Notes: generated by a model not told the origin, from the letters alone. Shown: positions 43,587 to 51,801, counted from the first letter of the stretch. The stretch is 64,000 nucleotides of DNA from Methanogenium marinum (GCF_028912405.1 NZ_JAKELO010000002.1:1683276-1747275), one strand, 5' to 3'. Program-made: numbers and translations.

Positions 43587-43966
43587 TGCTCGTTCTCTTC
43601 GATACAAATGCACTGATGATTCCGGTTCAGTTCGGTGTGGATGTATTCACCGGGGTGGAGGAACTTGTCGGAGCGTTTGAACCGGTCACACTGGAGGATG
43701 TAAAAGATGAACTTGCCGGCCTTTCCCGGGGTCGTGGCCGTGATGCGGCTGCGGCACGGGTAGGGGCCACCCTCGCTGCACGGTGCAGTTTGGTGAAAAG
43801 CCCTTACCAGGATGTGGCGGTGGATGACCGGATTGTCCGGTATGCTGAAGAACACCGTTGTGTTGTGGTGACAAATGACAGGCACCTCCGGGAAGAACTG
43901 CTCTGCCGGCATATTGATGTGATATATCTGCGTGAGAAAAAGAGGCTCGAAATTATTCGGGGATGA
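43586..43966 (+). CDS. PIN-domain protein, FCF1/VapC-like
   Basis: 126 residues from the GTG at 43586 (the stop of aIF2-gamma shares the G). The PIN core is intact: VLFDTNALMIP (first Asp), LEDVKDELAGL (Glu), VDDRIVRYAEEHRCVVVTNDRHLREEL (two further Asp), four acidic residues for Mg and RNA cleavage. No antitoxin gene is adjacent, so a toxin role is unlikely; the fixed place between aIF2-gamma and rpo7 in archaea fits an rRNA-processing or quality-control nuclease of the FCF1/Utp24-like group. That function is inferred from position. Confidence 0.8.
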   Translation: MLVLFDTNALMIPVQFGVDVFTGVEELVGAFEPVTLEDVKDELAGLSRGRGRDAAAARVGATLAARCSLVKSPYQDVAVDDRIVRYAEEHRCVVVTNDRHLREELLCRHIDVIYLREKKRLEIIRG

Positions 43967-43978
43967 ACGGGTGATTAC

Positions 43979-44590
43979 ATGTTTTATAAAATGACGCTTG
44001 AAGATAAGGTTCGGGTACCCCCCAGCCGTCTTTGGGATAAAGAAATAAAAAATGAACAGGATAATCTCGATTATCTTGAACATATCAAAGTCGTTGTTCT
44101 GGATGTTCTGCAGGAACAACTGGAGGGGAGTATTGACAAGGCGATTGGTATCTATATCGCCGTGACAAAGATCTGCGAAATCGGTGAAGGAGATATTATT
44201 CCTGGTGATGGCGGGGTGTATTACTCGGTAATATTTGAGGCGATTGTATTGCGTTTGGCTCATCAGGAAGTCATTGAAGGTGTTGTGGTTGAGGCTACCA
44301 GTTTCGGTGCATTTGTTTCTCTGGGCCCCATTGATGCAATGCTGCATGTGAGTCAGATATCTGATGATTACATCAATTATGATGAGAAGAATGGCATGCT
44401 TACCTGCCAGGACACTCAGCGCCAGATAAAGACCGGTGATGGACTGCGCGGAAGGGTTGTGGCACTGTCCCTTTCTGAGCGTGAACCCCGCGAATCAAAG
44501 ATTGGCCTAACTATGCGCCAGTCCGGCCTTGGTACAACAACCTGGCTTGATGAAGAATTTGAAGCGGAGCATGCAGAAAATGGCGCCTAA
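43979..44590 (+). CDS. rpo7: RNA polymerase subunit Rpo7 (RpoE')
   Basis: 203 residues. The N-terminal domain (MFYKMTLEDKVRVPPSRLWDKE) docks on the polymerase core; the C-terminal S1-type OB fold (GVVVEATSFGAFVSLGPIDAMLHVSQISDD) binds nascent RNA. Together with Rpo4 it forms the stalk of the archaeal polymerase. The start follows the PIN gene by 12 bases and the spt4 gene begins inside its last codons. Complete and of normal length. Confidence 0.95.
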   Translation: MFYKMTLEDKVRVPPSRLWDKEIKNEQDNLDYLEHIKVVVLDVLQEQLEGSIDKAIGIYIAVTKICEIGEGDIIPGDGGVYYSVIFEAIVLRLAHQEVIEGVVVEATSFGAFVSLGPIDAMLHVSQISDDYINYDEKNGMLTCQDTQRQIKTGDGLRGRVVALSLSEREPRESKIGLTMRQSGLGTTTWLDEEFEAEHAENGA

Positions 44591-44777
44591 AAAGCAACCG
44601 AATGTCTGTCGCAACTGTCATCGTGTGGTGGATGGCGAGGCTTGTGTGATGTGCGGTTCTTCCAATCTGACGCAGGACTGGGCGGGCTATCTTGTCATTA
44701 TTGATCCAAAGAATTCTGATATTGCAAAAAAGATGAATGTGGATGTCCCCGGACGGGTAGCACTGAAGGTTCGATAA
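44580..44777 (+). CDS. spt4: Transcription elongation factor Spt4 (RpoE'')
   Basis: 65 residues from the ATG at 44580, overlapping rpo7 by 11 bases. The zinc knuckle CRNCHRVV ... CVMCGSSNL is the Spt4 signature, followed by DWAGYLVIIDPKNSDIAKKM, the strand that pairs with Spt5. With Spt5 it clamps RNA polymerase during elongation. The ATG of the dephospho-CoA kinase gene overlaps its stop (TAATG). Confidence 0.94.
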   Translation: MAPKKQPNVCRNCHRVVDGEACVMCGSSNLTQDWAGYLVIIDPKNSDIAKKMNVDVPGRVALKVR

Positions 44778-45265
44778 TGGATTACTCCCTTCCTGATGGA
44801 TGCCGAAAGTATTTTCGGGATCCATTCGGCCCTCTTTTTCCAGATATTGCGGCAGCAGAGGGTGTATTTGCAGGCCATATGATCATTGCAGTCGGCGATG
44901 TTGTTACTCATAATCTTATGGACGCGGGTATTTTGCCGGATATCTCCGTGATTGATGGCAGTACGATGCGCGAACCATGTGATCGGGTAGTGGCTCTCCC
45001 GGTGCCGGAGGTTGCTGTATCAAATCCTGCGGGAATGATCACCGGTGCCCTTATCCGCGCGATAGAAGGTGCAATGAATGAAGATCCTTGTCTGATTCGT
45101 GTTGATGGGGAAGAAGATCTGGCGGTGATTCCTGCTGTACGTGCTGCACCGGATGGTGCCTGTGTGCTCTATGGGCAACCAGGGGAAGGGGTTGTTGTGA
45201 TAATTGTGGACAAGGGTGCCCGGGATAAGGCCGAAATGCTCTTTCGTCTCTTTGTGGCAGAATGA
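44777..45265 (+). CDS. GTP-dependent dephospho-CoA kinase (DUF359)
   Basis: 162 residues. This is the archaeal DUF359 enzyme that completes coenzyme A using GTP instead of ATP, unrelated to CoaE. Family blocks: FAGHMIIAVGDVVTHNLMDAGILPDISVIDG (GD and IDG acidic residues), VSNPAGMITGALIRAIEGAM, and RVDGEEDLAVIPAV. Length is typical. It lies in the rpo7-spt4 run, a common archaeal arrangement, and its ATG overlaps the spt4 stop. A 64-base gap with AT-rich sequence precedes S24e. Confidence 0.88.
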   Translation: MDYSLPDGCRKYFRDPFGPLFPDIAAAEGVFAGHMIIAVGDVVTHNLMDAGILPDISVIDGSTMREPCDRVVALPVPEVAVSNPAGMITGALIRAIEGAMNEDPCLIRVDGEEDLAVIPAVRAAPDGACVLYGQPGEGVVVIIVDKGARDKAEMLFRLFVAE

Positions 45266-45329
45266 ATAGATTAATGATTTTTGATCGCGACTATTAAGTA
45301 ACTCAATTAACAATATTGTAGGGATATCG

Positions 45330-45632
45330 ATGGATTTTGAATTTGCACGTGATGAATATAACGGGCTGTTAAAGAGGAGAGAACTTGAATTCCTCCTCGC
45401 ATTTGAGGGGGCAACTCCCTCACGCCGCCAGATTCTTGGGAAGCTCTGCGCTCTGCAGAATGTACCTGAGGACCGTGTGGTGCTTGATTCACTCAAGACA
45501 AGCTTTGGGAAGCAGGATCTGAACGGATACGCACGTATTTATGAAGATGCGGAAACTCTGAAGGCAACCGAGCCAAGCTATCTTATCGAGCGCAGCAGTG
45601 CTCCTGAGAGTGGCGAATCAGAGGAGGCATAA
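45330..45632 (+). CDS. rps24e: 30S ribosomal protein S24e
   Basis: 100 residues. The family pattern is clear: [36 protein letters not shown], then [29 protein letters not shown]. The N-terminal strand pair and the GKQ-x3-YARIYED block are invariant in S24e. The C-terminal tail is acidic (SGESEEA). It is followed 2 bases later by S27ae, and the two are presumably transcribed together with kae1-bud32. Confidence 0.93.
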   Translation: MDFEFARDEYNGLLKRRELEFLLAFEGATPSRRQILGKLCALQNVPEDRVVLDSLKTSFGKQDLNGYARIYEDAETLKATEPSYLIERSSAPESGESEEA

Positions 45633-45634
45633 GG

Positions 45635-45790
45635 ATGGCTGTAAAACGCAGTAAATACTATTCCATTGAAGGAAATATTGCAGTTCCCCAGCGTAAAACA
45701 TGTCCGCGCTGTGGGCCTGCTGTCTTTATGGCAGAGCACAAGGACCGTGTTTCATGCGGCAAGTGCGGATATACAGAATTTAAACAATAG
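45635..45790 (+). CDS. rps27ae: 30S ribosomal protein S27ae
   Basis: A 51-residue gene read directly: ATG at 45635-45637 with AAGGAT just upstream, stop TAG at 45788-45790. The product has the zinc ribbon CPRCG ... CGKCGYTEF, the S27ae signature, after a short basic N-terminus ([14 protein letters not shown]). It lies between S24e and kae1-bud32, as in many Euryarchaeota. Confidence 0.92.
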   Translation: MAVKRSKYYSIEGNIAVPQRKTCPRCGPAVFMAEHKDRVSCGKCGYTEFKQ

Positions 45791-45793
45791 ACG

Positions 45794-47374
45794 ATGCCTG
45801 AAACTGGGCATATTCTTGGTATTGAGGGGACTGCATGGAACCTCAGTGCTGCTGTTTTTAGCGATGACCGAATAATCGCACTTCATTCATCCCCATACAG
45901 GCCACCCTCTGGTGGAATTCACCCGCGCGAGGCGGCACAGCACCATGCAGGTGAGATGAAGGCTGTTATTTCAGAGGTGCTTACGAACCCGTCGGCAATA
46001 AAAGCCGTTGCATTCTCACAGGGACCGGGTCTTGGACCCTGCCTCCGTACGGTGGCAACAGCCGCGCGTGCGATTGCGGTCTCTCTGGGGGTGCCACTTA
46101 TCGGGGTAAACCATTGTGTTGCGCATGTGGAGATCGGTCGCTGGGCCTGTGGCTGTGATGACCCGATTGTACTCTATGCAAGTGGTGCCAATACGCAGGT
46201 TCTTGGATACCTGGGCACTCGCTACCGGATCTTTGGTGAAACGCTGGACATCGGTCTGGGTAATGGCCTTGATAAGTTTGCACGGGCAAAGGGGATGACA
46301 CACCCCGGTGGGCCACAGATAGAAGCACTTGCACGTGAGGGAGATCCAATCCATCTGCCCTATACAGTCAAAGGGATGGATCTTGCCTTCTCAGGGATTG
46401 TGAGTGCCGCTCAGGACGCACAGGCGCCTCTGGAGGATGTATGTGCCGGTTTGCAGGAAACTGCCTTTTCCATGTGCGTGGAGGTGACTGAGCGTGCCCT
46501 TGCACACTCGGGTAAGGATGAGGTGCTTCTTGTGGGAGGTGTCGGTGCAAACGGTCGCTTGCAGGAGATGCTCAGGACGATGTGTGAAGAACGCGGCGCT
46601 ACGTTTCATGTGCCTGAGCGGAGGTTCATTGGTGACAATGGTGCGATGATCGCCTACACCGGATCACTGATGCTTGCGGCAGGTCAGACCCTTCCTGTTG
46701 CTGAATCAGCGGTCAATCCGGGATACCGGTCTGACGAAGTGGTAGTAGGCTGGCGGGATGCCGGTGCTGACACCGCCTATGCCCTTGCTGATGTGATGGG
46801 TGGCGGCGGTGCACGTGGTGCCGAGGCCGTTGTTACACCAGTGGGGGATGATGTCCTGAAACGGCGTCTCCCGAAGGGTTATCGGACTCCTTCGCTTGAC
46901 CATCGGTTGATCTCAGAGCGGACCCGTGCGGAGGCGCGGATGATTTCCACTGCCCGTGCAGCAGGAGTGCGGACGCCAATGATTCGTGATGTGACGGCCG
47001 ACACTATCCGGATGGAACGAATTGAGGGGGCGCTCCTGAAACATGTGCTCACACCGGAGCATCTCTATGATGCAGGTATGTGTGTGGGACGTCTGCACGG
47101 GGCGGGGATCATTCATGGAGATCTTACTACCAGTAATGTCATCATCTCAGACGGGGTGCCGGTCTTCATTGACTTTGGGCTTTCTTATCGGTCTGATGAG
47201 ACAGAATCAAAGGGTGTGGATATTCATGTTCTCTTTCAGACACTTGAGAGCACATCATGCAATGCAGAATATCTGAAAGAGGAGTTTGTGCATGGCTACT
47301 GTCTGGCCTTCTCCGGGGCTACAGATGTAATCGAACGGGTGGATGAAATTCGCCAGCGTGGGAGATATTTATGA
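45794..47374 (+). CDS. Kae1-Bud32 fusion, tRNA t6A synthesis (KEOPS)
   Basis: 526 residues, two domains fused. Residues 1 to about 325 are Kae1, which transfers threonylcarbamoyl to A37: metal-binding His107 and His111 (NHCVAHVEIG), GGNTQ-like SGANTQVLG, and the final FIGDNGAMIAYTG. Residues about 345-526 are Bud32, a small atypical kinase/ATPase: the catalytic loop IIHGDLTTSNVI (Asp443) and DFGLS. Fusion of the two is usual in many archaea. Three bases separate it from S27ae, and it overlaps rdgB by 4 (ATGA). Confidence 0.95.
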   Translation: MPETGHILGIEGTAWNLSAAVFSDDRIIALHSSPYRPPSGGIHPREAAQHHAGEMKAVISEVLTNPSAIKAVAFSQGPGLGPCLRTVATAARAIAVSLGVPLIGVNHCVAHVEIGRWACGCDDPIVLYASGANTQVLGYLGTRYRIFGETLDIGLGNGLDKFARAKGMTHPGGPQIEALAREGDPIHLPYTVKGMDLAFSGIVSAAQDAQAPLEDVCAGLQETAFSMCVEVTERALAHSGKDEVLLVGGVGANGRLQEMLRTMCEERGATFHVPERRFIGDNGAMIAYTGSLMLAAGQTLPVAESAVNPGYRSDEVVVGWRDAGADTAYALADVMGGGGARGAEAVVTPVGDDVLKRRLPKGYRTPSLDHRLISERTRAEARMISTARAAGVRTPMIRDVTADTIRMERIEGALLKHVLTPEHLYDAGMCVGRLHGAGIIHGDLTTSNVIISDGVPVFIDFGLSYRSDETESKGVDIHVLFQTLESTSCNAEYLKEEFVHGYCLAFSGATDVIERVDEIRQRGRYL

Positions 47375-47946
47375 AAATCACTGTTGTTACCAGCAATGAA
47401 AACAAAGCGCGGGAAGTCGCCTCCTTTTTTGAGGGAGTGGCTGATGTCGCACATACTTTTCTTGAGATTCCTGAGTTTCGGGATAATGATGTGGGGGTTA
47501 TTGCTGAGGAGAAGGCGCGATATGCATGGAATGCACTTCGTTGCCCTCTCATTGTCGATGATACCGGGTTCTTTATCTCCTCACTGAATGGGTTCCCCGG
47601 TCCTTATGCTGCATATGTGCTGGACACAATTGGGATGGAGGGCATTCTCCGCCTCGTTGAGGGGACAAAAGATCGGTCTGCATACTTTGAGACGGCAATT
47701 GCCTATGCAGACGAGGGTGGTGTCATACGTGTCTTCCGTGGGGTTGTGGATGGTACGATTGTCTCCCCTCGTGGAGAGGAAGGATTTGGGTATGATCCTA
47801 TCTTTTCAGTGGATGGCAGGACATTTGCTGAGCGGACGCTCGGGGAAAAGGCAACGATGTCACACCGGGGACATGCCCTTGTGGCGCTGCGCCGGTTTTT
47901 GGTGTCGGATGGGACATTTGTGGAACTATCTGAACCAAACCCTTAA
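47371..47946 (+). CDS. rdgB: XTP/dITP pyrophosphatase (RdgB/HAM1)
   Basis: 191 residues. The nucleotide-pool sanitising enzyme hydrolyses dITP, XTP and related bases to monophosphates. Signature blocks: [52 protein letters not shown] and [15 protein letters not shown]. Length and order are normal. The start codon overlaps the stop of kae1-bud32 (ATGA). It ends the run of genes that begins at S24e; L40e follows after 53 bases with its own TATA. Confidence 0.94.
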   Translation: MKITVVTSNENKAREVASFFEGVADVAHTFLEIPEFRDNDVGVIAEEKARYAWNALRCPLIVDDTGFFISSLNGFPGPYAAYVLDTIGMEGILRLVEGTKDRSAYFETAIAYADEGGVIRVFRGVVDGTIVSPRGEEGFGYDPIFSVDGRTFAERTLGEKATMSHRGHALVALRRFLVSDGTFVELSEPNP

Positions 47947-47962
47947 TACTTCAAAATGCAAC

Positions 47963-47970
47963 GTATAAAG
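47963..47970 (+). promoter_or_regulatory. Candidate TATA box for L40e
   Basis: GTATAAAG lies about 30 bases before the L40e ATG. With a start site 22-25 bases downstream of it the leader would be only a few bases. GAGGGTTAGAG just before the ATG could serve as a ribosome binding site. Confidence 0.4.
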
Positions 47971-47999
47971 AACTGAACATTACGAGGGTTAGAGCAATT

Positions 48000-48146
48000 A
48001 TGGCACGTTTTCCAGAAGCAGAGGCACGCCTCCTTGATAAAAAAATTTGCATGCGCTGCAATGCACGCAATGCACCGCGGGCAACGATGTGCCGCAAGTG
48101 TGGATATAAGAATCTCCGTCCGAAAAACAAAGAACGGAAAGGATAG
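48000..48146 (+). CDS. rpl40e: 50S ribosomal protein L40e
   Basis: A 48-residue protein read directly: ATG at 48000, stop TAG at 48144-48146. The zinc ribbon [19 protein letters not shown] and the tail [13 protein letters not shown] define L40e. Eukaryotic L40 is fused to ubiquitin; the archaeal one, as here, is free. A GAGGG ribosome binding site lies upstream. Confidence 0.93.
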   Translation: MARFPEAEARLLDKKICMRCNARNAPRATMCRKCGYKNLRPKNKERKG

Positions 48147-48191
48147 TCCTTTTTGGGGAATTTTGCCTGCAAAACCCCGTTTATGGCCTGG

Positions 48192-48839
48192 TCACGCCGT
48201 ATAATATGTGACCTTTTTTCCTTTTTCGCTGTATTCTCCCTGAAATGTTTCGATGTTTCGTTTGTAGCCAATTCTGTCGGTGACTCCAAGATTTCTGAGT
48301 ACCTCGCGGATATGCATGACATCCTCTTCATCTTCCCAGTCAGGGGTATGTACATAGATAACCATCCGCTCGTCTCTGGACTCTGTGTTCTCTTTTGTCG
48401 TTGATACTTTGGCTGAGATGCCGAGTTCTCCCGCTGCGGTTGCATCACGAATTTTCTTCCAGATTATGTCTGTTTGGTTTGGTTCCAGGAATATGAGCCA
48501 TTTTCCCGCTTTTTCAGAATCAGCACATCCGGTGTCATAGCCAGGTGCATCAATCAGGATCCAGAAAATCTTTGTTGTCTTTGTGGGAATGATGCCCTCT
48601 CCTTCAGTGATGAGGTGGTAGATGGCATCGACTGATCCATATTCATCTGTCAGTGCATCGGCCAGGAAGGGATAGTCCGTGGAAAATGATGCAAAAATAT
48701 CGGCGAATGCTGCAGAAAATTCAATGTTGTTTTCAACCAGTCCAAATAGGGTGTTTCCCTGTTTGCGTAGCTCTTTGTTCAGGAAAACCTCAAAGAGTCC
48801 GTAGGCAACGTCTGCAAGTGCCTCCCCTTCGGTGTCCAT
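48192..48839 (-). CDS. BLES03/DUF1917 family protein
   Basis: 215 residues. The C-terminal two thirds carries the DUF1917 (BLES03) blocks: KWLIFLEPNQTDIIWKKIRDATAAGELGISAKVSTTKEN, ERMVIYVHTPDWEDEEDVMHIREVLRNLGV and RIGYKRNIETFQGEYSE. The N-terminal part (FFGLVENN-like) is less conserved. The family is shared by vertebrates and scattered archaea and bacteria; a phosphothreonine-lyase-like fold has been proposed for it, but no function is established. It converges on L40e with a 45-base gap. The N-terminal ATG at 48839 is followed by DTEGEALADVAYG. Confidence 0.75.
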   Translation of the reverse strand: MDTEGEALADVAYGLFEVFLNKELRKQGNTLFGLVENNIEFSAAFADIFASFSTDYPFLADALTDEYGSVDAIYHLITEGEGIIPTKTTKIFWILIDAPGYDTGCADSEKAGKWLIFLEPNQTDIIWKKIRDATAAGELGISAKVSTTKENTESRDERMVIYVHTPDWEDEEDVMHIREVLRNLGVTDRIGYKRNIETFQGEYSEKGKKVTYYTA

Positions 48840-48900
48840 AGTATTCGTTTTTAACCGGGTATCATTTATACCACTCGATTTTATTGTGAAACCAAAAAAG

Positions 48901-49203
48901 GTGGGAAAGGTGTTCTATTGCAAGCTTTGCCGCATGTCTTCCGGAGAGGAACATGGCACCAAAGATGGGGCCCATGCGGACCCTCCTGCAACAGTATTCC
49001 GTCGCCCCACATACCGCACACACCCGGCAGAGATTTTTTTCTGTGTGTGTGTGTGTGTGAGAGAGAGAGGGAAACACTGTTATTCGTCCCTGCTTCTGCA
49101 GGATATACGGCTGCGGTGGGCCCTGAGGAGCCTGCACCGACGACTGTGCAATTGAGGTCAGGACAGTCCATCATTACCGCATTCTGCTCAGAGATAATTA
49201 CAC
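48901..49203 (-). pseudogene. Decayed thi4-like thiazole synthase gene
   Basis: Two fragments of a Thi4-family protein (FAD-dependent sulfide-type thiamine thiazole synthase) lie on the minus strand in different frames. The first (about 49203 to 49085) reads CTVVGAGSSGPTAAVYPAEAG, the Rossmann GxGxxG dinucleotide loop. The second (about 48978 to 48913) reads RMGPIFGAMFLSGRHAAKLA, the C-terminal block of the family, and is joined to it by VCGM at about 49020. The roughly 150 residues that should lie between are missing, and a (TG)9(AG)5 microsatellite sits in their place. At least one frameshift is needed. No intact thi4 is in this window. Confidence 0.68.
49042..49069. repeat. (TG)9(AG)5 dinucleotide microsatellite
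   Basis: A run of nine TG units followed by five AG units, very unusual for an archaeal genome. It lies inside the thi4 remnant at the point where the middle of the gene has been lost, so slippage or a deletion event may have occurred at it. Confidence 0.8.
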
Positions 49204-49352
49204 AGATGACTAAATATTCTCCGATTTCTTTTTGCCCCTGCGTGTGTCCGTTATTCGATGTATAACTATATGGATGGGGAGAAATGGGGGGAATGATCAT
49301 ACATTGCCACACTGAATAGTTATATCAGATTGGCAATGAAACTATAAAGATT

Positions 49353-50237
49353 ATGAAATGGAAGAGAGACTGGGGACTGACCCGTCGTGTTTTTATGACC
49401 TGGGCATTGCTCCTCTTAGTGTACCTGTTCTTCCTTGGGTTCCTCAACATGGTTCTTCCCAATTCGTTTGGGATGTTGTTAGCATTTGTCGTTGTATTTG
49501 GATTGATTCAGTATTTTTTCTCCGCAAAGCTGGTCTTAATGACCACCCATGCACGGGTGGTGGGAGAAGATGAATATCCTGAACTCCATCAGATGATAGG
49601 GAAACTCTGCCAGGAGGCAGATCTTCCGATGCCAAAGATTGCAGTGATGCCGTCGCCTGTACCAAATGCGTTTGCGACCGGCCGTAATCCCAAAAATGCC
49701 GTTGTGGCGGTGACTGACTCCATTATGCGGACACTGAACAGAGAAGAACTTGAGGCAGTGCTTGCTCACGAACTCTCGCATGTGAAGAATCGTGACATCC
49801 TCACCATGACGGTGGCATCCTTCATTGCGATGCTTGCATCCATGATCATGCATAATGCGATATTCTACTCTCTGTTTAACAACCGGGAGGGCGGTGGTGC
49901 ATGGATTATTGCAGGGATTGTCTCCGTTGCTGTCTGGCTGGTTGCGACCATACTCATGATGAGTCTCTCGCGCTACCGTGAATATGCAGCAGACCGTGGC
50001 AGTGCCTATATCACCGGGAACCCGGCGGCACTCCGGTCTGCGCTCACCAAAATAAGTGGCAGAATGGATCAGGTGCCTGTGAAGAAGAAGGAGGAGATGT
50101 CCGGTGCAAATATGTTCTATATTCTTCCGGTCCTCTCCGGAAAGGGTTTCAAGGAACTCTTTTCTACCCATCCACCGTTTGAAAAGCGCCTCGCGGCACT
50201 TGAGAAGATTGAGCAGGAGATGAAGGGTTTTTCCTGA
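49353..50237 (+). CDS. htpX: HtpX-family membrane zinc metalloprotease
   Basis: 294 residues of the M48B family. Two membrane helices come first (about 13-35 and 38-58). The zinc site HELSH is at 139-143, with an Glu in EYAADRG (about 209-215) as the third ligand. Two more helices follow (ASFIAMLASMIMH and IIAGIVSVAVWLVATILMM). Such proteases degrade misfolded membrane proteins at the cytosolic face. The conserved STHPPFEKRLAALEKI near the end is the family tail. It is monocistronic, downstream of the thi4 remnant. Confidence 0.92.
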   Translation: MKWKRDWGLTRRVFMTWALLLLVYLFFLGFLNMVLPNSFGMLLAFVVVFGLIQYFFSAKLVLMTTHARVVGEDEYPELHQMIGKLCQEADLPMPKIAVMPSPVPNAFATGRNPKNAVVAVTDSIMRTLNREELEAVLAHELSHVKNRDILTMTVASFIAMLASMIMHNAIFYSLFNNREGGGAWIIAGIVSVAVWLVATILMMSLSRYREYAADRGSAYITGNPAALRSALTKISGRMDQVPVKKKEEMSGANMFYILPVLSGKGFKELFSTHPPFEKRLAALEKIEQEMKGFS

Positions 50238-50253
50238 TCTCTTCCTTTTCAGA

Positions 50254-50262
50254 TAATATATC
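50254..50262 (+). promoter_or_regulatory. Candidate TATA box for tRNA-Gly
   Basis: TAATATATC lies about 50 bases before the first base of the mature tRNA-Gly, which allows a short 5' leader removed by RNase P. It is the clearest AT-rich promoter-like element in this gap. Confidence 0.4.
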
Positions 50263-50311
50263 TTTAATACGAATCAGATACAATGTTGTTAGGCACAGGG
50301 GATACTTGTGC

Positions 50312-50382
50312 GCACCGATGGTCTAGTGGTATGACTTTGGCCTTCCAAGCCAATAGCCCGGGTTCAATTCCCGGTCGGTGCA
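50312..50382 (+). tRNA. tRNA-Gly (anticodon TCC)
   Basis: 71 bases fold as a cloverleaf. The acceptor stem pairs GCACCGA with TCGGTGC, with discriminator A at 50382. The anticodon stem-loop is TTGGC-CTTCCAA-GCCAA, anticodon TCC. The T arm is CCGGG-TTCAATT-CCCGG. No CCA is encoded. It stands alone between htpX and the Cache lipoprotein, with no intron. Confidence 0.95.
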
Positions 50383-50522
50383 TTCTGGTTTTTTGTTCCT
50401 GGTTTTCTCCATTGTTTTCATTATTCTGATGGTTTTGCATTCTGTTCATTCTGATTCGTTTTATTGGCTTTTTTCAGCGGGTTTCGATGTATTTTTCTGA
50501 TTTCAGGTGAAATGCAGATTCT

Positions 50523-51488
50523 ATGCAGAAGCGTGTGTATATTTTTTTGGTCTGCCTGTGTGTCCTATTGGCGGTCACGTTCGCCGGTTGCACATCGCAG
50601 CAGGAAAAGAAGGTCTATAATACATCGTCAATGGCTGATCTTGCTGAATATGTGCAGGATGCGGCGGGGTATGTGGAGACGGCCGGTGCCGAAGCGGCGC
50701 TGGAGGAGTTTAACGCTAAGGGTGGGCGTTTTAAACAGGGTGACTGGTATGTCTATGCCTATGATTATAGCGGCATCCTGCGTGCACATCCGTATGAAAG
50801 GGATGTGGTAGGAACAGACCGTGGGAACTGGACAGATGCCCGCGGTCTTTCTGTGATCCGTATCGCACAGGAGACAGCTGCAAACGGTGGTGGATATATT
50901 GCCTATCTCTACCCGTCGCCAACCGGCGGTGATATCAATGAATCTGCGGGCGAGACATATGTGCCAAAGATTGGATATTCATATCCTGCAGAGAGTGATC
51001 TCTGGGTGGGTTCAGGGATGTATTTCAATGATATCACGGAAGATGGCAAAGAGGGGTATCCGGTTGCGATAACAAAGATGATCTCCCTTGTTGAGGCCGG
51101 GGCTGCGTATGCCGGGGCAAACGGAACGGATGTGGCGCTTGCTGAGATTGGCAATGTCTCAGGGCAGTTTATGGATGAAAACGGCCACTATCTGTATGCC
51201 TATGACTACAACGGCACCCTCGTTGCTCATCCCTATCTGGGTGACCGGGTTGGCAACAATCTGATTGACAGGACAGGGCCATTCGGGATGGAGAACATCC
51301 GTGCTCTCTCTGAAACTGCAGAAGATGGTGGTGGATTTGTGGTCTTTGTCTGGCCAAATCCTGACAATGACAATCTGGAGGAGATCAAGATTGGCTATGT
51401 GCTTCCGGTGAATGATGAATGGTGGCTGGGGTCAGGTGTGTACCTGAGTGAGATCACAGGGGAGGGCTCCACCCTTTTTGTCCGGTGA
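50523..51488 (+). CDS. Lipoprotein with two tandem Cache-type sensor domains
   Basis: 321 residues. A signal peptide ends in the lipobox VTFAGC, anchoring the protein outside. Two homologous segments follow: the first (about 40-175) and the second (about 190-315). Each shows the single-Cache pattern: a long helix (LAEYVQDAAGYVETAGAEAALEEF and LVEAGAAYAGANGTDVALAEI), YAYDYSGILRAHPY / YAYDYNGTLVAHPYLGDRVG, and WVGSGMYFNDI / WWLGSGVYLSEI. Cache domains bind small molecules in extracellular sensing. No kinase or chemotaxis gene is adjacent, so it may deliver or sense ligand for an unlinked partner. Confidence 0.85.
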   Translation: MQKRVYIFLVCLCVLLAVTFAGCTSQQEKKVYNTSSMADLAEYVQDAAGYVETAGAEAALEEFNAKGGRFKQGDWYVYAYDYSGILRAHPYERDVVGTDRGNWTDARGLSVIRIAQETAANGGGYIAYLYPSPTGGDINESAGETYVPKIGYSYPAESDLWVGSGMYFNDITEDGKEGYPVAITKMISLVEAGAAYAGANGTDVALAEIGNVSGQFMDENGHYLYAYDYNGTLVAHPYLGDRVGNNLIDRTGPFGMENIRALSETAEDGGGFVVFVWPNPDNDNLEEIKIGYVLPVNDEWWLGSGVYLSEITGEGSTLFVR

Positions 51489-51622
51489 TGCATCGGGCGT
51501 CATTGATTTTTTCACTCCTTTTTTCAATGGTTTTCTCAGCATATATCATCTGATTTTGGCCACAATTTGTTCATCTTTTCAAAACCCTTATCCATCTGAA
51601 CCTCCTAACTATACTGGCTAGA

Positions 51623-51696
51623 GGGCTCGTGGTCTAGTTGGTTATGACGTCGCCTTCACACGGCGGAGGTCCGGAGTTCGAATCTCCGCGGGCCCA
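51623..51696 (+). tRNA. tRNA-Val (anticodon CAC)
   Basis: 74 bases in cloverleaf form. The acceptor stem GGGCTCG pairs with CGGGCCC (with G-T pairs), discriminator A. The anticodon arm is TCGCC-TTCACAC-GGCGG, anticodon CAC. The T arm is CGGAG-TTCGAAT-CTCCG. It lies at the left edge of a region of accessory genes with higher GC; no second copy of its 3' end was seen nearby. Confidence 0.95.
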
Positions 51697-51801
51697 CTCT
51701 TCTTTTTGTGTTTATCTGAATCTCATGACGAATGAGAATGATTTCTCACCAATTCAATTCGAAGCAGGAGTTTGAAAAAAGGAGTAGTGAATGTTCCCCT
51801 T

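Noticed and set aside
43586-43966. PIN gene as the toxin of a toxin-antitoxin pair
   Set aside because: No small antitoxin gene is adjacent in either frame and the neighbours are housekeeping genes.
43583-44347. Long minus-strand frame (254 codons) opposite the PIN and rpo7 genes
   Set aside because: Both plus-strand genes are well conserved; the antisense product has no recognisable domain.
49042-49069. Repeat considered as a CRISPR or phase-variable start of an active gene
   Set aside because: It is a simple dinucleotide run of 28 bases with no spacers; the flanking Thi4 pieces cannot be joined by slippage alone because the middle of the gene is missing.
51623-51720. tRNA-Val as an integration site with a duplicated 3' end
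   Set aside because: I looked for a second copy of its T-arm and acceptor end downstream to 57 kb and saw none; no integrase gene is in the window.
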